A DNA stretch of 64,000 nucleotides from Nonlabens sp. GTDB taxonomy: Bacteria > Bacteroidota > Bacteroidia > Flavobacteriales > Flavobacteriaceae. Positions within the stretch are counted from its first letter, which is position 1. Each line of letters begins with the position of its first letter. This document shows, piece by piece, positions 9,373 through 20,766 of this stretch. The DNA is taken from assembly GCF_018401815.1 (NCBI RefSeq), contig NZ_JAGYKG010000003.1:62001-126000 (forward strand), written 5' to 3'. The notes beneath the pieces are model-generated. The model made no database searches. It had not been told where the DNA came from and was given only the letters and a program-made list of their open reading frames with translations. A program made the position numbers and the translations under genes.

Positions 9373-9808
9373 GACAAAACCAGTTCTTTTTGACATGCTC
9401 TTATCCATAACCGATTACCGTCAAATCTGGAAGATATACAGCTTTCGATGGTTATTAACGGGTGCTTGACTAGTTCTCAGATTATTTTGGGTCGCATAGC
9501 CTCCTTATTTATTTAGTATTCTAAAGCCAAATTTTCAGAACTTCTTTTTTCAAATATAAAATGCTATTGGTCTGAATTTTAAGCTCATTTACTTAACCTA
9601 TACTGATTTTAAGCGTTTTTTGATACTGAAAATACCCTTATAGATAATTTCAATTAAGCTTTCGCGAAAGCAAAAACACTACCATCCTTATCGTGAATTG
9701 CTTACCTGATAATTTAAGTATACTATAATTATCAAATCGATAATTTATGATGCTTTGATAGCCCGTTATGTTGAGAATGTCAACACAACTGCAGTAGCAT
9801 AGGGGGAC
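9373..9808. other. intergenic region without a gene
   Basis: No open frame with coding character is seen on either strand. The only recognisable element is the core of the iterated palindrome at 9658-9671. The stretch is AT-rich. Confidence 0.6.
9658..9671. repeat. iterated palindrome core, copy 3 (intergenic)
   Basis: The 14-bp core GCTTTCGCGAAAGC lies between moxR and aconitase. It is not followed by a T-run on either strand, which argues against a simple terminator. Confidence 0.9.
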
Positions 9809-9839
9809 TTTCATTTCACGTCACATTTTTGTAACTTCG
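9809..9839 (+). promoter_or_regulatory. candidate promoter of aconitase (TTTC / 19 bp / TAACTTCG)
   Basis: TTTC at 9809-9812 and TAACTTCG at 9832-9839 are 19 bp apart. Each differs by one base from the Bacteroidota consensus boxes. The ATG lies 35 bases downstream. Confidence 0.5.
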
Positions 9840-9874
9840 CCATCCTTTAAAACTGATAAATTAAATTTAGATAT

Positions 9875-12142
9875 ATGGCTTTTGATATAGATATGATTAA
9901 AAAGGTGTATGCTGAGATGCCAGAGCGCGTAAATAAAGCACGTGAAACTACTGGTAAACCACTTACACTTGCTGAGAAGATTTTGTATTCTCACCTTTGG
10001 GATGGTGTCCCTGGTAAACCGTTTACCAGAGGGAAAGATTATGTTGATTTTGCCCCAGATCGTATCGCATGTCAAGATGCTACGGCTCAAATGGCTTTGC
10101 TACAATTTATGCAAGCTGGAAAAGATAAAGTTGCGGTGCCTACGACGGTGCATTGTGATCACTTGATCCAAGCAAAAAACGGAGCGTCTATGGACCTTCA
10201 AAGCGCATTGAATACTTCTAACGAAGTCTTCAACTTTTTAGAATCAGTATCAGACAAATATGGAATAGGTTTCTGGAAACCTGGTGCCGGTATCATTCAC
10301 CAAGTAGTTCTTGAAAACTATGCATTTCCAGGTGGAATGATGATAGGAACAGATTCTCACACGGTAAACGCTGGTGGACTAGGAATGGTTGCTATAGGTG
10401 TAGGTGGAGCAGATGCTGTTGATGTAATGGCTGGAATGGCTTGGGAATTAAAATTTCCTAAATTGATAGGAGTAAAACTTACCGGGAAACTATCTGGTTG
10501 GACAGCGCCTAAAGATGTGATTCTTAAAGTAGCTGAAATTCTTACTGTAAAAGGAGGGACTGGAGCTATTGTAGAATACTTCGGAGAAGGAGCAATGAAT
10601 CTTTCTTGTACAGGAAAAGGAACTATTTGTAACATGGGAGCTGAGATCGGAGCAACGACTTCTACTTTTGGTTATGACGATTCTATGGAACGCTACTTGC
10701 GTGCTACAGAAAGAGCAGACATTGCAGATGCAGCAAATAAAGTAAGAGAGCATCTTACAGGTGATGCAGAGGTGTATGCAAATCCAGAGCAGTACTTTGA
10801 TCAAGTCATTGAGATCAATTTAGATACCCTAATGCCACAAATTAATGGACCATTCACTCCAGACCTTGCGACAGAATTGGGTGCCATGAATGAAAAGGCG
10901 ACTAAAAATGACTGGCCACTTAAAGTGGAATGGGGACTCATAGGTTCTTGTACCAACTCTTCCTATGAAGATTTATCACGTGCCAGCTCTATCGCTCAAC
11001 AAGCCATAGATAAAAAGTTAAAAACTAAAGCAGAATTTGGTATCAACCCAGGTTCTGAAAAAGTGCGTTACACTACAGAGCGTGACGGAATCCTAGGCAT
11101 ATTTGAAAAATTAGATGCTAAAATATTTACCAACGCTTGCGGACCATGTATAGGCCAGTGGGCGCGTTATAGCGATCCTAAAAATGCTCCTAAAAACTCC
11201 ATCATTCACTCGTTTAATAGAAACTTTGCAAAACGTGCCGATGGTAACCCTAATACTCACGCCTTTGTAGCTTCACCAGAAATGGTTGCTGCAATTGCAA
11301 TTGCAGGACGTTTGGACTTTAATCCGATCACTGATACATTGATCAATGAAGACGGAGAAGAAGTAATGTTAGACGAGCCTACAGGATGGGAATTGCCTCC
11401 TAAAGGTTTTGAAGTAAAAGATGACGGTTATTTAGCTCCGCAAGAAGACGGAAGCGATGTGCAAATTAAAGTAGCAGATGATTCTGATCGTCTTCAATTG
11501 TTAGAGCCATTTACCCCTATAGGTACTGAGGTGAACAATGCTAAATTATTGATCAAAGCTTTCGGTAAATGTACGACAGACCATATTTCTATGGCAGGAC
11601 CTTGGTTGCGTTACAGAGGTCATTTAGATAACATTTCTAATAACTGTTTGATAGGTGCTGTAAATGCTTACAACAAGCAAACCAACTTTGTAAAAAATCA
11701 GTTAGACGGTGAGTATGCAGCTGTGCCAGCAACGGCAAGAGCTTATAAAGCGGCAGGGATTCCTTCTGTAGTGGTAGGAGATCATAATTACGGAGAAGGC
11801 TCTTCTAGAGAGCATGCTGCTATGGAGCCACGTCACTTAGGTGTGGTTGCTGTGATCGTTAAATCATTTGCACGTATTCACGAGACCAACTTAAAGAAAC
11901 AAGGTATGTTAGGTCTTACGTTTGCAAATGAGGCTGACTATGACTTGATTCAAGAAGATGATACGTTCAACTTTATAGATCTGGCATCATTTGCTCCAGA
12001 CAAGCCATTAACTATAGAGGTAACTCACGCAGACGGTTCTAAGGATACGATCGTGACTAATCATACGTACAATGCTGCTCAAATAGGCTGGTTCCACAAA
12101 GGAAGTGCATTGAATAAAATTAAAGAAGATAACGCGGCTTAA
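9875..12142 (+). CDS. acn: aconitate hydratase (mitochondrial-type aconitase)
   Basis: The 755-residue enzyme isomerises citrate to isocitrate in the TCA cycle using a [4Fe-4S] cluster. The three cluster cysteines are visible in [14 protein letters not shown] and [11 protein letters not shown]. The substrate-binding [15 protein letters not shown] and the swivel-domain motif [10 protein letters not shown] are also present. Length and domain order match the shorter, mitochondrial-type aconitase rather than the roughly 900-residue AcnA or AcnB. A candidate promoter lies upstream and a strong hairpin terminator follows the stop, so it appears monocistronic. It is cytoplasmic. Confidence 0.95.
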   Translation: MAFDIDMIKKVYAEMPERVNKARETTGKPLTLAEKILYSHLWDGVPGKPFTRGKDYVDFAPDRIACQDATAQMALLQFMQAGKDKVAVPTTVHCDHLIQAKNGASMDLQSALNTSNEVFNFLESVSDKYGIGFWKPGAGIIHQVVLENYAFPGGMMIGTDSHTVNAGGLGMVAIGVGGADAVDVMAGMAWELKFPKLIGVKLTGKLSGWTAPKDVILKVAEILTVKGGTGAIVEYFGEGAMNLSCTGKGTICNMGAEIGATTSTFGYDDSMERYLRATERADIADAANKVREHLTGDAEVYANPEQYFDQVIEINLDTLMPQINGPFTPDLATELGAMNEKATKNDWPLKVEWGLIGSCTNSSYEDLSRASSIAQQAIDKKLKTKAEFGINPGSEKVRYTTERDGILGIFEKLDAKIFTNACGPCIGQWARYSDPKNAPKNSIIHSFNRNFAKRADGNPNTHAFVASPEMVAAIAIAGRLDFNPITDTLINEDGEEVMLDEPTGWELPPKGFEVKDDGYLAPQEDGSDVQIKVADDSDRLQLLEPFTPIGTEVNNAKLLIKAFGKCTTDHISMAGPWLRYRGHLDNISNNCLIGAVNAYNKQTNFVKNQLDGEYAAVPATARAYKAAGIPSVVVGDHNYGEGSSREHAAMEPRHLGVVAVIVKSFARIHETNLKKQGMLGLTFANEADYDLIQEDDTFNFIDLASFAPDKPLTIEVTHADGSKDTIVTNHTYNAAQIGWFHKGSALNKIKEDNAA

Positions 12143-12163
12143 TCAAGCGTTTTCATGATACTA

Positions 12164-12193
12164 AAAAACCTCTTAATAAAATAAGAGGTTTTT
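12164..12193 (+). terminator. terminator after aconitase
   Basis: A 12-bp perfect stem (AAAAACCTCTTA pairing with TAAGAGGTTTTT) with a six-base loop ends in a T-run, 21 bp after the acn stop codon. Confidence 0.85.
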
Positions 12194-12200
12194 CTTTCCG

Positions 12201-12395
12201 TCACGCGCGTCTGTAACGCGAGTGTTATAATAAAGCGTTTGCAACGCGACTCACTTCGCGCGCGTCTGTGACGCGAGTGTTATAATAAAGCGTTTGCAAC
12301 GCGACTCATTTCGCGCGCGTCTGTGACGCGAGTGTTATAATAAAGCGTTTGCAACGCGACTCATTTCGCGCGCGTCTGTGACGCGAGTATAACAA
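12201..12395. repeat. 55-bp tandem repeat of paired GC-rich hairpins (REP-like), upstream of the RAYT gene
   Basis: The sequence CGCGTCTG recurs at 12206, 12261, 12316 and 12371, an exact 55-bp period. Each unit holds two hairpins: CGCGTC-TGT-GACGCG and GCGTT-TGC-AACGC, joined by AGTGTTATAATAAA. The GC-rich palindromes stand out from the AT-rich surroundings. They sit directly upstream of a RAYT gene, as REP sequences do. Confidence 0.92.
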
Positions 12396-12437
12396 TGCAT
12401 TAAAATAGTTCTTAATAATTCCTCTATTTTTTAAACC

Positions 12438-12986
12438 ATGTCAGAAAGATATAAAGTTAGAGGTCAGGAAGAAAATTATTTTATAACCATGACTATTGTG
12501 CAGTGGATCGATTTATTCACAAAGGATCGATACCTTCATATAGTAGAAGACTCCTTAAATTATTGCATTAAAGATAAAGGTCTTATCGTTTTTGCTTATG
12601 TAATTATGCCCAGTCATATCCATATGATTGTAGGAACTAAAGACAAACCTATCAATGACATCATAAGGGATTTTAAAAAACATACATCAAAATCATTCAT
12701 AGATGCCATTAGAGAACCAGGGGAAAGCAGAAAAGAATGGCTGCTCAACAACTTTTCTTTTTATGCTCTGAAATCAAAAAGACACTCGAGTTATAGGGTT
12801 TGGAAAGATGGTTTTCATCCTAAAATTATGGATCGGACGGAAAAGCTAGAAGCTACTTTTAATTACATTCATTACAATCCCGTTGCTGCTGGTTACGTTA
12901 AAAATGAGCAAGACTGGGTTCACAGTAGTGCAAGTGCTTATTTAGATAATGGTGCTTGTCCTATTCCAATAACAAAGTGGTATTGA
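12438..12986 (+). CDS. REP-associated tyrosine transposase (RAYT, TnpA_REP, IS200-like fold)
   Basis: The 182-residue protein has the Y1/HuH transposase signature: the metal-binding HIH in IMPSHIHMIVG at residues 57-67, and the C-terminal helix FNYIHYNPVAAGYV typical of RAYTs. In other bacteria, RAYTs bind and cleave single-stranded REP hairpins and are thought to spread them. The gene is flanked upstream by four 55-bp hairpin repeats and downstream by 1.4 kb of palindromes that include several copies of its own 3' end. The stop codon TGA at the end replaces a GGA found in the five downstream copies, so the ancestral protein probably read about ten codons further (to GCA GCT TAA). Confidence 0.9.
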   Translation: MSERYKVRGQEENYFITMTIVQWIDLFTKDRYLHIVEDSLNYCIKDKGLIVFAYVIMPSHIHMIVGTKDKPINDIIRDFKKHTSKSFIDAIREPGESRKEWLLNNFSFYALKSKRHSSYRVWKDGFHPKIMDRTEKLEATFNYIHYNPVAAGYVKNEQDWVHSSASAYLDNGACPIPITKWY

Positions 12987-14430
12987 GTAACGGCGCATTA
13001 CAAATGCGCAGCTTAACTGCACGCGTTGCAAACGCGCGCTACTATAAAAACAGAGAGAATTTTATCTGTGACGCGAGTGTTATAATAAAGCGTTTGCAAC
13101 GCGACTCACTTCGCGCGCGTCTGTGACGTCTGTGTTTCTCATTATAATCCCGTTGCTGCTGGTTACGTTAAAAATGAGCAAGACTGGGTTCACAGTAGTG
13201 CAAGTGCTTATTTAGATAATGGTGCTTGTCCTATTCCAATAACAAACTGGTATGGAGTAACGGCGCATTACAAATGCGCAGCTTAACTGCACGCGTTGCA
13301 AACGCGCGCTACTATAAAAACAGAGAGAATTTTATCTAGAAAGCAATAATAGGTTTTCGCTTGCGCGAAAGACAGGGGTACGGATGCTTGTCCTATTCCA
13401 ATAACAAACTGGTATGGAGTAACGGCGCATTACAAATGCGCAGCTTAATTGCACGCGTTGCAAACGCGCGCTACTATAAAATCACTTCGCGCGCGTCTGT
13501 GACGCGAGTGTTATAATAAAGCGTTTGCAACGCGACTCATTTCGCGCGCGTCTGTGACGTCTGTGTTTCTCATTACAATCCCGTTGCTGCTGGTTACGTT
13601 AAAAATGAGCACGACTGGGTTCACAGTAGTGCAAGTGCTTATTTAGATAATGGTGCTTGTCCTATTCCAATAACAAAGTGGTATGGAGTAACGGCGCATT
13701 ACAAATGCGCAGCTTAATTGCACGCGTTGCAAACGCGCGCTACTATAAAATCACTTCGCGCGCGTCTGTGACGCGAGTGTTATAATAAAGCGTTTGCAAC
13801 GCGACTCACTTCGCGCGCGTCTGTGACGTCTGTGTTTCTCATTACAATCCCGTTGCTGCTGGTTACGTTAAAAATGAGCAAGACTGGGTTCACAGTAGTG
13901 CAAGTGCTTATTTAGATAATGGTGCTTGTCCTATTCAAATAACAAAGTGGTATGGAGTAACGGCGCATTACAAATGCGCAGCTTAACTGCACGCGTTGCA
14001 AACGCGCGCTACTATAAAAACAGAGAGAATTTTATCTAGAAAGCAATAATAGGTTTTCGCTTGCGCGAAAGACAGGGGTACGGATGCTTGTCCTATTCCA
14101 ATAACAAACTGGTATGGAGTAACGGCGCATTACAAATGCGCAGCTTAACTGCACGCGTTGCAAACGCGCGCTACTATAAAAACAGAGAGAATTTTATCTA
14201 GAAAGCAATAATAGGTTTTCGCTTGCGCGAAAGACAGGGGTACGGATGCTTGTCCTATTCCAATAACAAACTGGTATGGAGTAACGGCGCATTACAAATG
14301 CGCAGCTTAACTGCACGCGTTGCAAACGCGCGCTACTATAAAATCACTTCGCCCGCGTCTGTGACGCGAGTGTTATAATAAAGCGTTTGCAACGCGACTC
14401 ACTTCGCGCGCGTCTGTGACGTCTGTGTTT
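12987..14430. repeat. REP array with repeated copies of the RAYT 3' end
   Basis: The stretch is a mosaic of a few modules. Module A is the 3' end of the RAYT gene: long copies start near 13139, 13569 and 13841, and short copies near 13384, 14087 and 14248. Module B is the palindrome pair GCGCATT-ACA-AATGCGC and GCACGCGTTGCAAACGCGC. Module C is the 55-bp hairpin unit (near 13066, 13485, 13757 and 14343). Module D is a linker with TTTCGCTTGCGCGAAA at 13355-13370, 14055-14070 and 14217-14232. Copies are almost identical, so expansion was recent. No other gene is seen. Confidence 0.9.
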
Positions 14431-14604
14431 CTCCATAAAGGCTGAGGGTTTTTTAATGCGCTGCAATGCTGAGCTCGTCAGATCACGGCGACTATTTTTA
14501 CTGAAAAAACTAATAGAGTTAGTCGTAATGAGGTATATTTCACAAAGAAATGTACTGCTGCTGCATTACAACAGTTATTTAACCATTTTAATGGCAGTGC
14601 GATC
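14431..14604. other. intergenic, no recognised element
   Basis: This stretch lies between the end of the palindrome array and the promoter of the CrtA-like gene. Open frames here lack coding character and overlap the promoter and the next gene. Confidence 0.5.
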
Positions 14605-14612
14605 TATCTTTG
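14605..14612 (+). promoter_or_regulatory. -7 box TATCTTTG of the crtA-like gene
   Basis: A perfect TAnnTTTG lies only four bases upstream of the ATG at 14617, which predicts a leaderless or near-leaderless mRNA. No good -33 TTTG is seen at the usual distance. Confidence 0.6.
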
Positions 14613-14616
14613 TTTT

Positions 14617-15336
14617 ATGTCTCAACAAATTACAACACTTACTTTTTTTAAATATCCCACACTCCAACAAAAGCTTTGGGCGTTTTTAATGATGCAATTT
14701 GCCCATGCTCCTTTAAAGAAAGTGGAAGGATTGCAGTTTTATAAATTGTTAGGTTCTGGAAAAGAGAACTTTGATCCTAAACCAGACTGGGGTGTTTATG
14801 GTTTATTACAAGTTTGGAATAATGAAGCAAGTGCAAAGGATTTTTTTGAAGATTCTAAACTCTACAAACGTTACCAAGACAACAGCGACCAACAGCTTAC
14901 GTTTTACATGAAGAGCATCAAAGCCCATGGACAGTGGTCCAAGCAAAATCCCTTTGAGACTAGTGATTCCTTGGATGAGAACAACCCCTATATTTCTGTA
15001 ATTACTAGAGCGACGATTAAACTTCTAATGCTTAAGAAGTTCTGGGATTACGTGCCTACGTCACAATTAGATTTAGTAGATAATCCCAGTTTGCTTTTTA
15101 CCGCTGGAGTAGGGGAACGTCCAGTGACTCAAATGGCCACATTCAGCTTGTGGGAGGATGCAAGAGCTTTGAAGAAGTTTGCTTATCGAGGTCAGAATCA
15201 TCGACATGCCGTACAACAAACACAAGCCTTACAGTGGTATAAGGAGGAAATGTTTACCAGATTTCAACCTTTTAAAATTACAGGTCAGTGGAGCGGGTTT
15301 GAAATCCCACCCTCTTTGATACGCGACGAACAATAG
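14617..15336 (+). CDS. CrtA-like carotenoid (spheroidene-type) monooxygenase
   Basis: The 239-residue protein resembles spheroidene monooxygenase CrtA along its length: an N-terminal FYKLLGSGKENFDPKPDWG segment, VYGLLQVWNNEASAKDFF, the central ITRATIKLLMLKKFWDYVP, and a C-terminal half with GVGERPVTQMATFSLWED and WYKEEMFTRFQPF. CrtA adds 2-keto groups to acyclic carotenoid ends. Its position next to the crt operon, though divergent from it, suggests it oxidises a psi-end carotenoid made by that operon. The exact substrate is inferred only. The start is supported by a perfect -7 box just upstream. A decayed ion channel gene follows on the same strand. Confidence 0.78.
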   Translation: MSQQITTLTFFKYPTLQQKLWAFLMMQFAHAPLKKVEGLQFYKLLGSGKENFDPKPDWGVYGLLQVWNNEASAKDFFEDSKLYKRYQDNSDQQLTFYMKSIKAHGQWSKQNPFETSDSLDENNPYISVITRATIKLLMLKKFWDYVPTSQLDLVDNPSLLFTAGVGERPVTQMATFSLWEDARALKKFAYRGQNHRHAVQQTQALQWYKEEMFTRFQPFKITGQWSGFEIPPSLIRDEQ

Positions 15337-15351
15337 ATTTGGAAGGCATAA

Positions 15352-16274
15352 AGAAAAAAGATTAATCTCTTTTGGTTAGGCGAGTAGGCAGAACCTGAAG
15401 GGGACCGAGCGGTCAATAAAGACAGTTCTTTTAATATCACTAAAACGAATCTTCCCTTTTTTGAAAGACTCAACTTCTTTCATAACCTGGTTACCATGAG
15501 TTGGCTCGATTTTTTTTGTTTCTATTCTAATAGGATATTTTACAGTTAATTTTCTATTTATGGATAACTATATATGGATCAACGTAGAAAGCATTACAGG
15601 AACCTATGGCACCACCTCAGAACAATCTAAAGAAGCTTTTTTATTCAGTGCTCAGACCATTACTACCTTAAATTATGCTCGCCTTGCACCTTTAGGACTT
15701 GCAGTAAATATAGTTGCGACCATCGAGTCCATGTTCCATGTTGGGCTTGTGGTTCTTTGCCCTAGCTACAGGTTTGCTTTATAAGAGGTTTTCAAAATCA
15801 CGCAGGAAAATAAACTATAGTGATATAGGTGTTATTGCTCCATATTTAGATGACACCGGTTGTATGATACGCGTAGTGAACCCACAGAAGAATGAATTGC
15901 TAGAGGTAAAAGTAGATTTAAGTGTCTCCTTTAGAAAGCAAGGATCACAGCTTAGAGAATTCCACAATTTAAAGCTGGAAAGAAACATGGTATTTTTCTT
16001 TCCATCAGTCTGGATGATTGGCCATCCTATTGATATGAAGAGTTTGCTTTATAAAATGACAGAAAAGGAAGTAGAAGAAAGAAACGTTGAGATCTTAGTG
16101 ATGATCAAAGCATTTGACGAATCTTCTTCATTAACTTTGTATTCTCGATTTTTTTATAAGGCAGATGAAATAGTTTAGGGTGCTCAATTCAAGTGTCTAG
16201 GACAACATAAAGAGGGCAAGCTACACATTGATGTTAGTGGTCTCAACACTTATGATCAAAGGGAGTTACAGTAA
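15352..16274 (+). pseudogene. KirBac-type inward rectifier potassium channel, decayed by several mutations
   Basis: Joining three frames gives a nearly full KirBac protein: NKDSSFNI and the slide helix MSWLDFF (ATG at 15496), outer helix, pore helix, inner helix GLWFFALATGLLYKRF, and the immunoglobulin-like cytoplasmic domain (NLKLERN, VWMIGHPID). The lesions are: an in-frame TAG at 15385-15387, one extra base in a run of eight T at 15510-15517, an exact 7-bp tandem duplication TCCATGT at 15728-15741, and a TAG at 16176-16178 in place of the expected Trp codon, after which the frame continues to a TAA at 16272-16274. The selectivity filter reads TLNYA instead of TVGYG. No start codon is visible at the 5' end. 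The pieces at 15560-15784 and 15714-16178 are not separate genes. Confidence 0.85.
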
Positions 16275-16280
16275 AAGTTA

Positions 16281-17392
16281 TTAGAACAGTCTTTTAAAAA
16301 AGGCATTCAAAAATGGTTTTGAGGTCATCGGAAGCATGATGCTTAATTCTTGTCCAAAACTTGTTTCTTCATCTAGAAAAGCAAATATCCTTTTGATTTT
16401 ATTCTTTTTGTATAGGGTGTGAAACACTCGAGGCCCACGGTCGTTATCGCCATGCAATACCTCTAACATGATCTCGTCATAAAAGCGAAATTTCTTAGAG
16501 ATCATTCCGTGATTGATATCCCGATCTGATAAAATATTATCGACTAATTGAGCGGCTTTTTTCTCACTCATTTTAAAACTATAACCTGTAGAAGGTTTTA
16601 CCCAGCCACCAGCAGTTCCTATTTTAAAAATATTTTTTTTATGGTGTTGCTCAAACTTATAAGTGCTCATTGGGATGATACCTTGCTCGGTTTTTTCAAT
16701 ACTATAGGTCTCTATTTTTAAAAAATCGCTGAGGTATTTTTTTAGATACTTATCATAAGTGGCGTCATTTACCACTTCTTTAGAGAAGTAGGTGAATTCT
16801 ACCAGTGCTTCTGTTTTGGAATAGGGTAAAATATAGGTAAAACTCGTCGTTTCTGGTTCTCTTAAACGGTAATCCATCATCACAAATTCTTCTGGATTAA
16901 AAACGGGTTCTTCTGTTTTGATCACCCAACCTTTAAAATGTTGTTGTAAGGTGATGGCTTGTGTATCTTTAAAAAAAGCTTTGTCGATTCGACTGTCCAA
17001 TACCAAGTTGGCGGTGATGGTCGTCTGGTCGCATTCTACTTTTTGTAATTCGTCGCCAGACACCTTATGTACCTTCTCTTCTACGAGATGGAAGTTAGGG
17101 TGTTGTTGTAATTCCGCTTTCGCGAAAGCGATAAAATCACGGCTCTCGATAGTCTTATAAACATAGGCGTCAAGATCCAAATGTATAAAATCATGAGGCA
17201 TGATAAAGCTACCTTTATTCCAGCTGTGAGAGATCAAATGATCCCAAAGACCCTTACCTTGCTCCCAATACGACCAAGTTTTTTCCAGAGAATTTGATTT
17301 AAAGTCATCGATAACAACCACTTTAAGTGTGGTGTTACGACGCAACAATTCCTGCACCACATGACTGCCAGCACAGCCCATACCTATAATCG

Positions 17393-17414
<22 letters not shown>
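16281..17414 (-). CDS. crtY: lycopene beta-cyclase CrtY
   Basis: The 377-residue flavoprotein has an N-terminal dinucleotide-binding motif (IAIIGMGCAGSHV, about residues 8-20), the WSYWEQG segment and the TAGGWVKPSTGYSF motif of CrtY cyclases. It converts lycopene psi-ends to beta rings, and here it probably makes gamma- and beta-carotene rings for zeaxanthin or myxol-type products. It is the last gene of the crt operon and overlaps the preceding gene by 22 bp. The iterated palindrome at 17115-17130 lies in the coding sequence and is read as AFAKA (IAFAKAEL). Confidence 0.92.
17115..17130. repeat. iterated palindrome, copy 4 (inside crtY)
   Basis: Perfect CGCTTTCGCGAAAGCG read as AFAKA on the minus strand. 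It is preceded on the plus strand by ATTC, a flank seen at other copies. Confidence 0.95.
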
Positions 17415-19476
<2,062 letters not shown>

Positions 19477-19923
19477 TTATTTGAAGTACTTAAAGGGTAC
19501 TACTAGCATACCAAAGTTTTGGCTTTTTGCCTTCCCGATGTGTTTGTGGTGTATTTTATGCGCGCGTCTTACTCCTTTTGCATAAGTATTATCTGCCTTG
19601 CGCAACCATTTAAAGCGTTGATGTATAAAGATATCGTGTACCACAAAATAGGCGATACCATAGGCTAATATACCTGCGCTTAAAGGCAATGCCCACCATA
19701 AATCCAATTCACTATGAGCTACTTTAAGTGCTATACTAATGACTGCATAAAAGACAAAAAACCAGTCATTCTTTTCGAACCAACTGTCGTGTTTTTTGTG
19801 ATGATGGTCTTCGTGGAGGTTCCATAAAAAACCGTGCATTACATATTTGTGCATCCACCAGGCGTTAAATTCCATAATGAAAAATGTCCCTATAAAAATC
19901 ACTATCCACAATACTATATCCAT
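19477..19923 (-). CDS. crtZ: beta-carotene 3-hydroxylase CrtZ
   Basis: The 148-residue membrane di-iron enzyme shows the histidine clusters of the fatty-acid hydroxylase superfamily: HKYVMHGFLWNLHEDHHH, HDIFIHQRF and HKIHHKH. Several hydrophobic helices separate them. It hydroxylates beta rings at C3, giving zeaxanthin from beta-carotene. It lies 3 bp after crtB and directly abuts the downstream desaturase gene, so translation is probably coupled. Confidence 0.93.
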   Translation of the reverse strand: MDIVLWIVIFIGTFFIMEFNAWWMHKYVMHGFLWNLHEDHHHKKHDSWFEKNDWFFVFYAVISIALKVAHSELDLWWALPLSAGILAYGIAYFVVHDIFIHQRFKWLRKADNTYAKGVRRAHKIHHKHIGKAKSQNFGMLVVPFKYFK

Positions 19924-19926
19924 GAT

Positions 19927-20766
19927 TTAAATCAAATTGAGTCTATAAGTTACATATCCTTTAGAAAGCAGGAAAAATTTTTCATAATTAGGAACTCGTA
20001 TTCTTGTGTTTCTTATTTCTTTAGAAGGAGTGCGTTCTAATCTAGTAAGCAATCTTCTATAATAGACGTAAGCAGTATAAACTCCTAATTTTGCTTCTAT
20101 AGGTAGTCGTTGAATACCTCGCAAACCTGCATCAAAATCTTCTTTTATTTCTTCAATTAATCGATTTTTATCTTCTTCACTCAGATCGTGAAGATCTGTG
20201 TTAGGAAAGTAGCTTCTTTCCAAAGTGTCAAGATCTGCTTTAAGATCACGCAAGAAATTCACTTTTTGAAACGCACTTCCCAAGCGCATAGCGTCTTCTT
20301 TCAGGTCATCATAAAGTTCTTTATTTCCTTTTACAAAAACTTTTAAGGACATTAAACCTACCACATCTGCACTGCCGTAAATATAATTTCTATATTCTTC
20401 ATCGGTTAAGTAAACAGATTTGTCTAGATCTAAGCGCATGCTATTCATAAATGCTCCATACATATCTGGAGTAATATCGTAGTTGTTTGCCGTTTCTTGA
20501 AAAGAGTTTAGGATAGGGTTGAGGCTTATTTTTTCTGCTATCGCACTTGTAAGATCTTTCTCAAACCTGTCCAGTAAACTGCGTTTATCAAAGTCGTGAA
20601 AGGTATCTACAATCTCATCTGCAAACCTTACAAAACCATAAATATTATGAATATCCTGCCTTATGGTGGGTCCTAGCATTTTGCTCGCAAGTGAAAAAGA
20701 AGTGCTGTAATTCTCAGTAACGGCCCTACTGCAATCTCTAGAGACTTTATCAAATAAGCTTTTCAT
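19927..20766 (-). CDS. crtB: phytoene synthase CrtB
   Basis: The 279-residue enzyme condenses two geranylgeranyl diphosphates to phytoene. Both Asp-rich substrate sites are visible: DEIVD within FADEIVDTFHDFD, and DLKAD within NFLRDLKADLDTLERSYFP. The start ATG overlaps the crtI stop in a TAATG junction, which indicates translational coupling. Confidence 0.94.
   Translation of the reverse strand: MKSLFDKVSRDCSRAVTENYSTSFSLASKMLGPTIRQDIHNIYGFVRFADEIVDTFHDFDKRSLLDRFEKDLTSAIAEKISLNPILNSFQETANNYDITPDMYGAFMNSMRLDLDKSVYLTDEEYRNYIYGSADVVGLMSLKVFVKGNKELYDDLKEDAMRLGSAFQKVNFLRDLKADLDTLERSYFPNTDLHDLSEEDKNRLIEEIKEDFDAGLRGIQRLPIEAKLGVYTAYVYYRRLLTRLERTPSKEIRNTRIRVPNYEKFFLLSKGYVTYRLNLI

Noticed and set aside
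9658..9671. Iterated palindrome as a transcription terminator
   Set aside because: This and the other intergenic copies lack T-runs, and seven of eleven copies lie inside genes.
12201..14430. CRISPR array
   Set aside because: The repeats are tandem or nested palindromes without unique spacers of constant length, there is no cas gene, and the units include transposase coding sequence.
14456..14689. A 77-codon frame before the CrtA-like gene
   Set aside because: It spans the promoter and overlaps the well-supported CrtA-like start in another frame.
15560..15784. Two small overlapping genes (15560-15784 and 15714-16178)
   Set aside because: Both are pieces of one frameshifted KirBac gene. The overlap is caused by a 7-bp tandem duplication.
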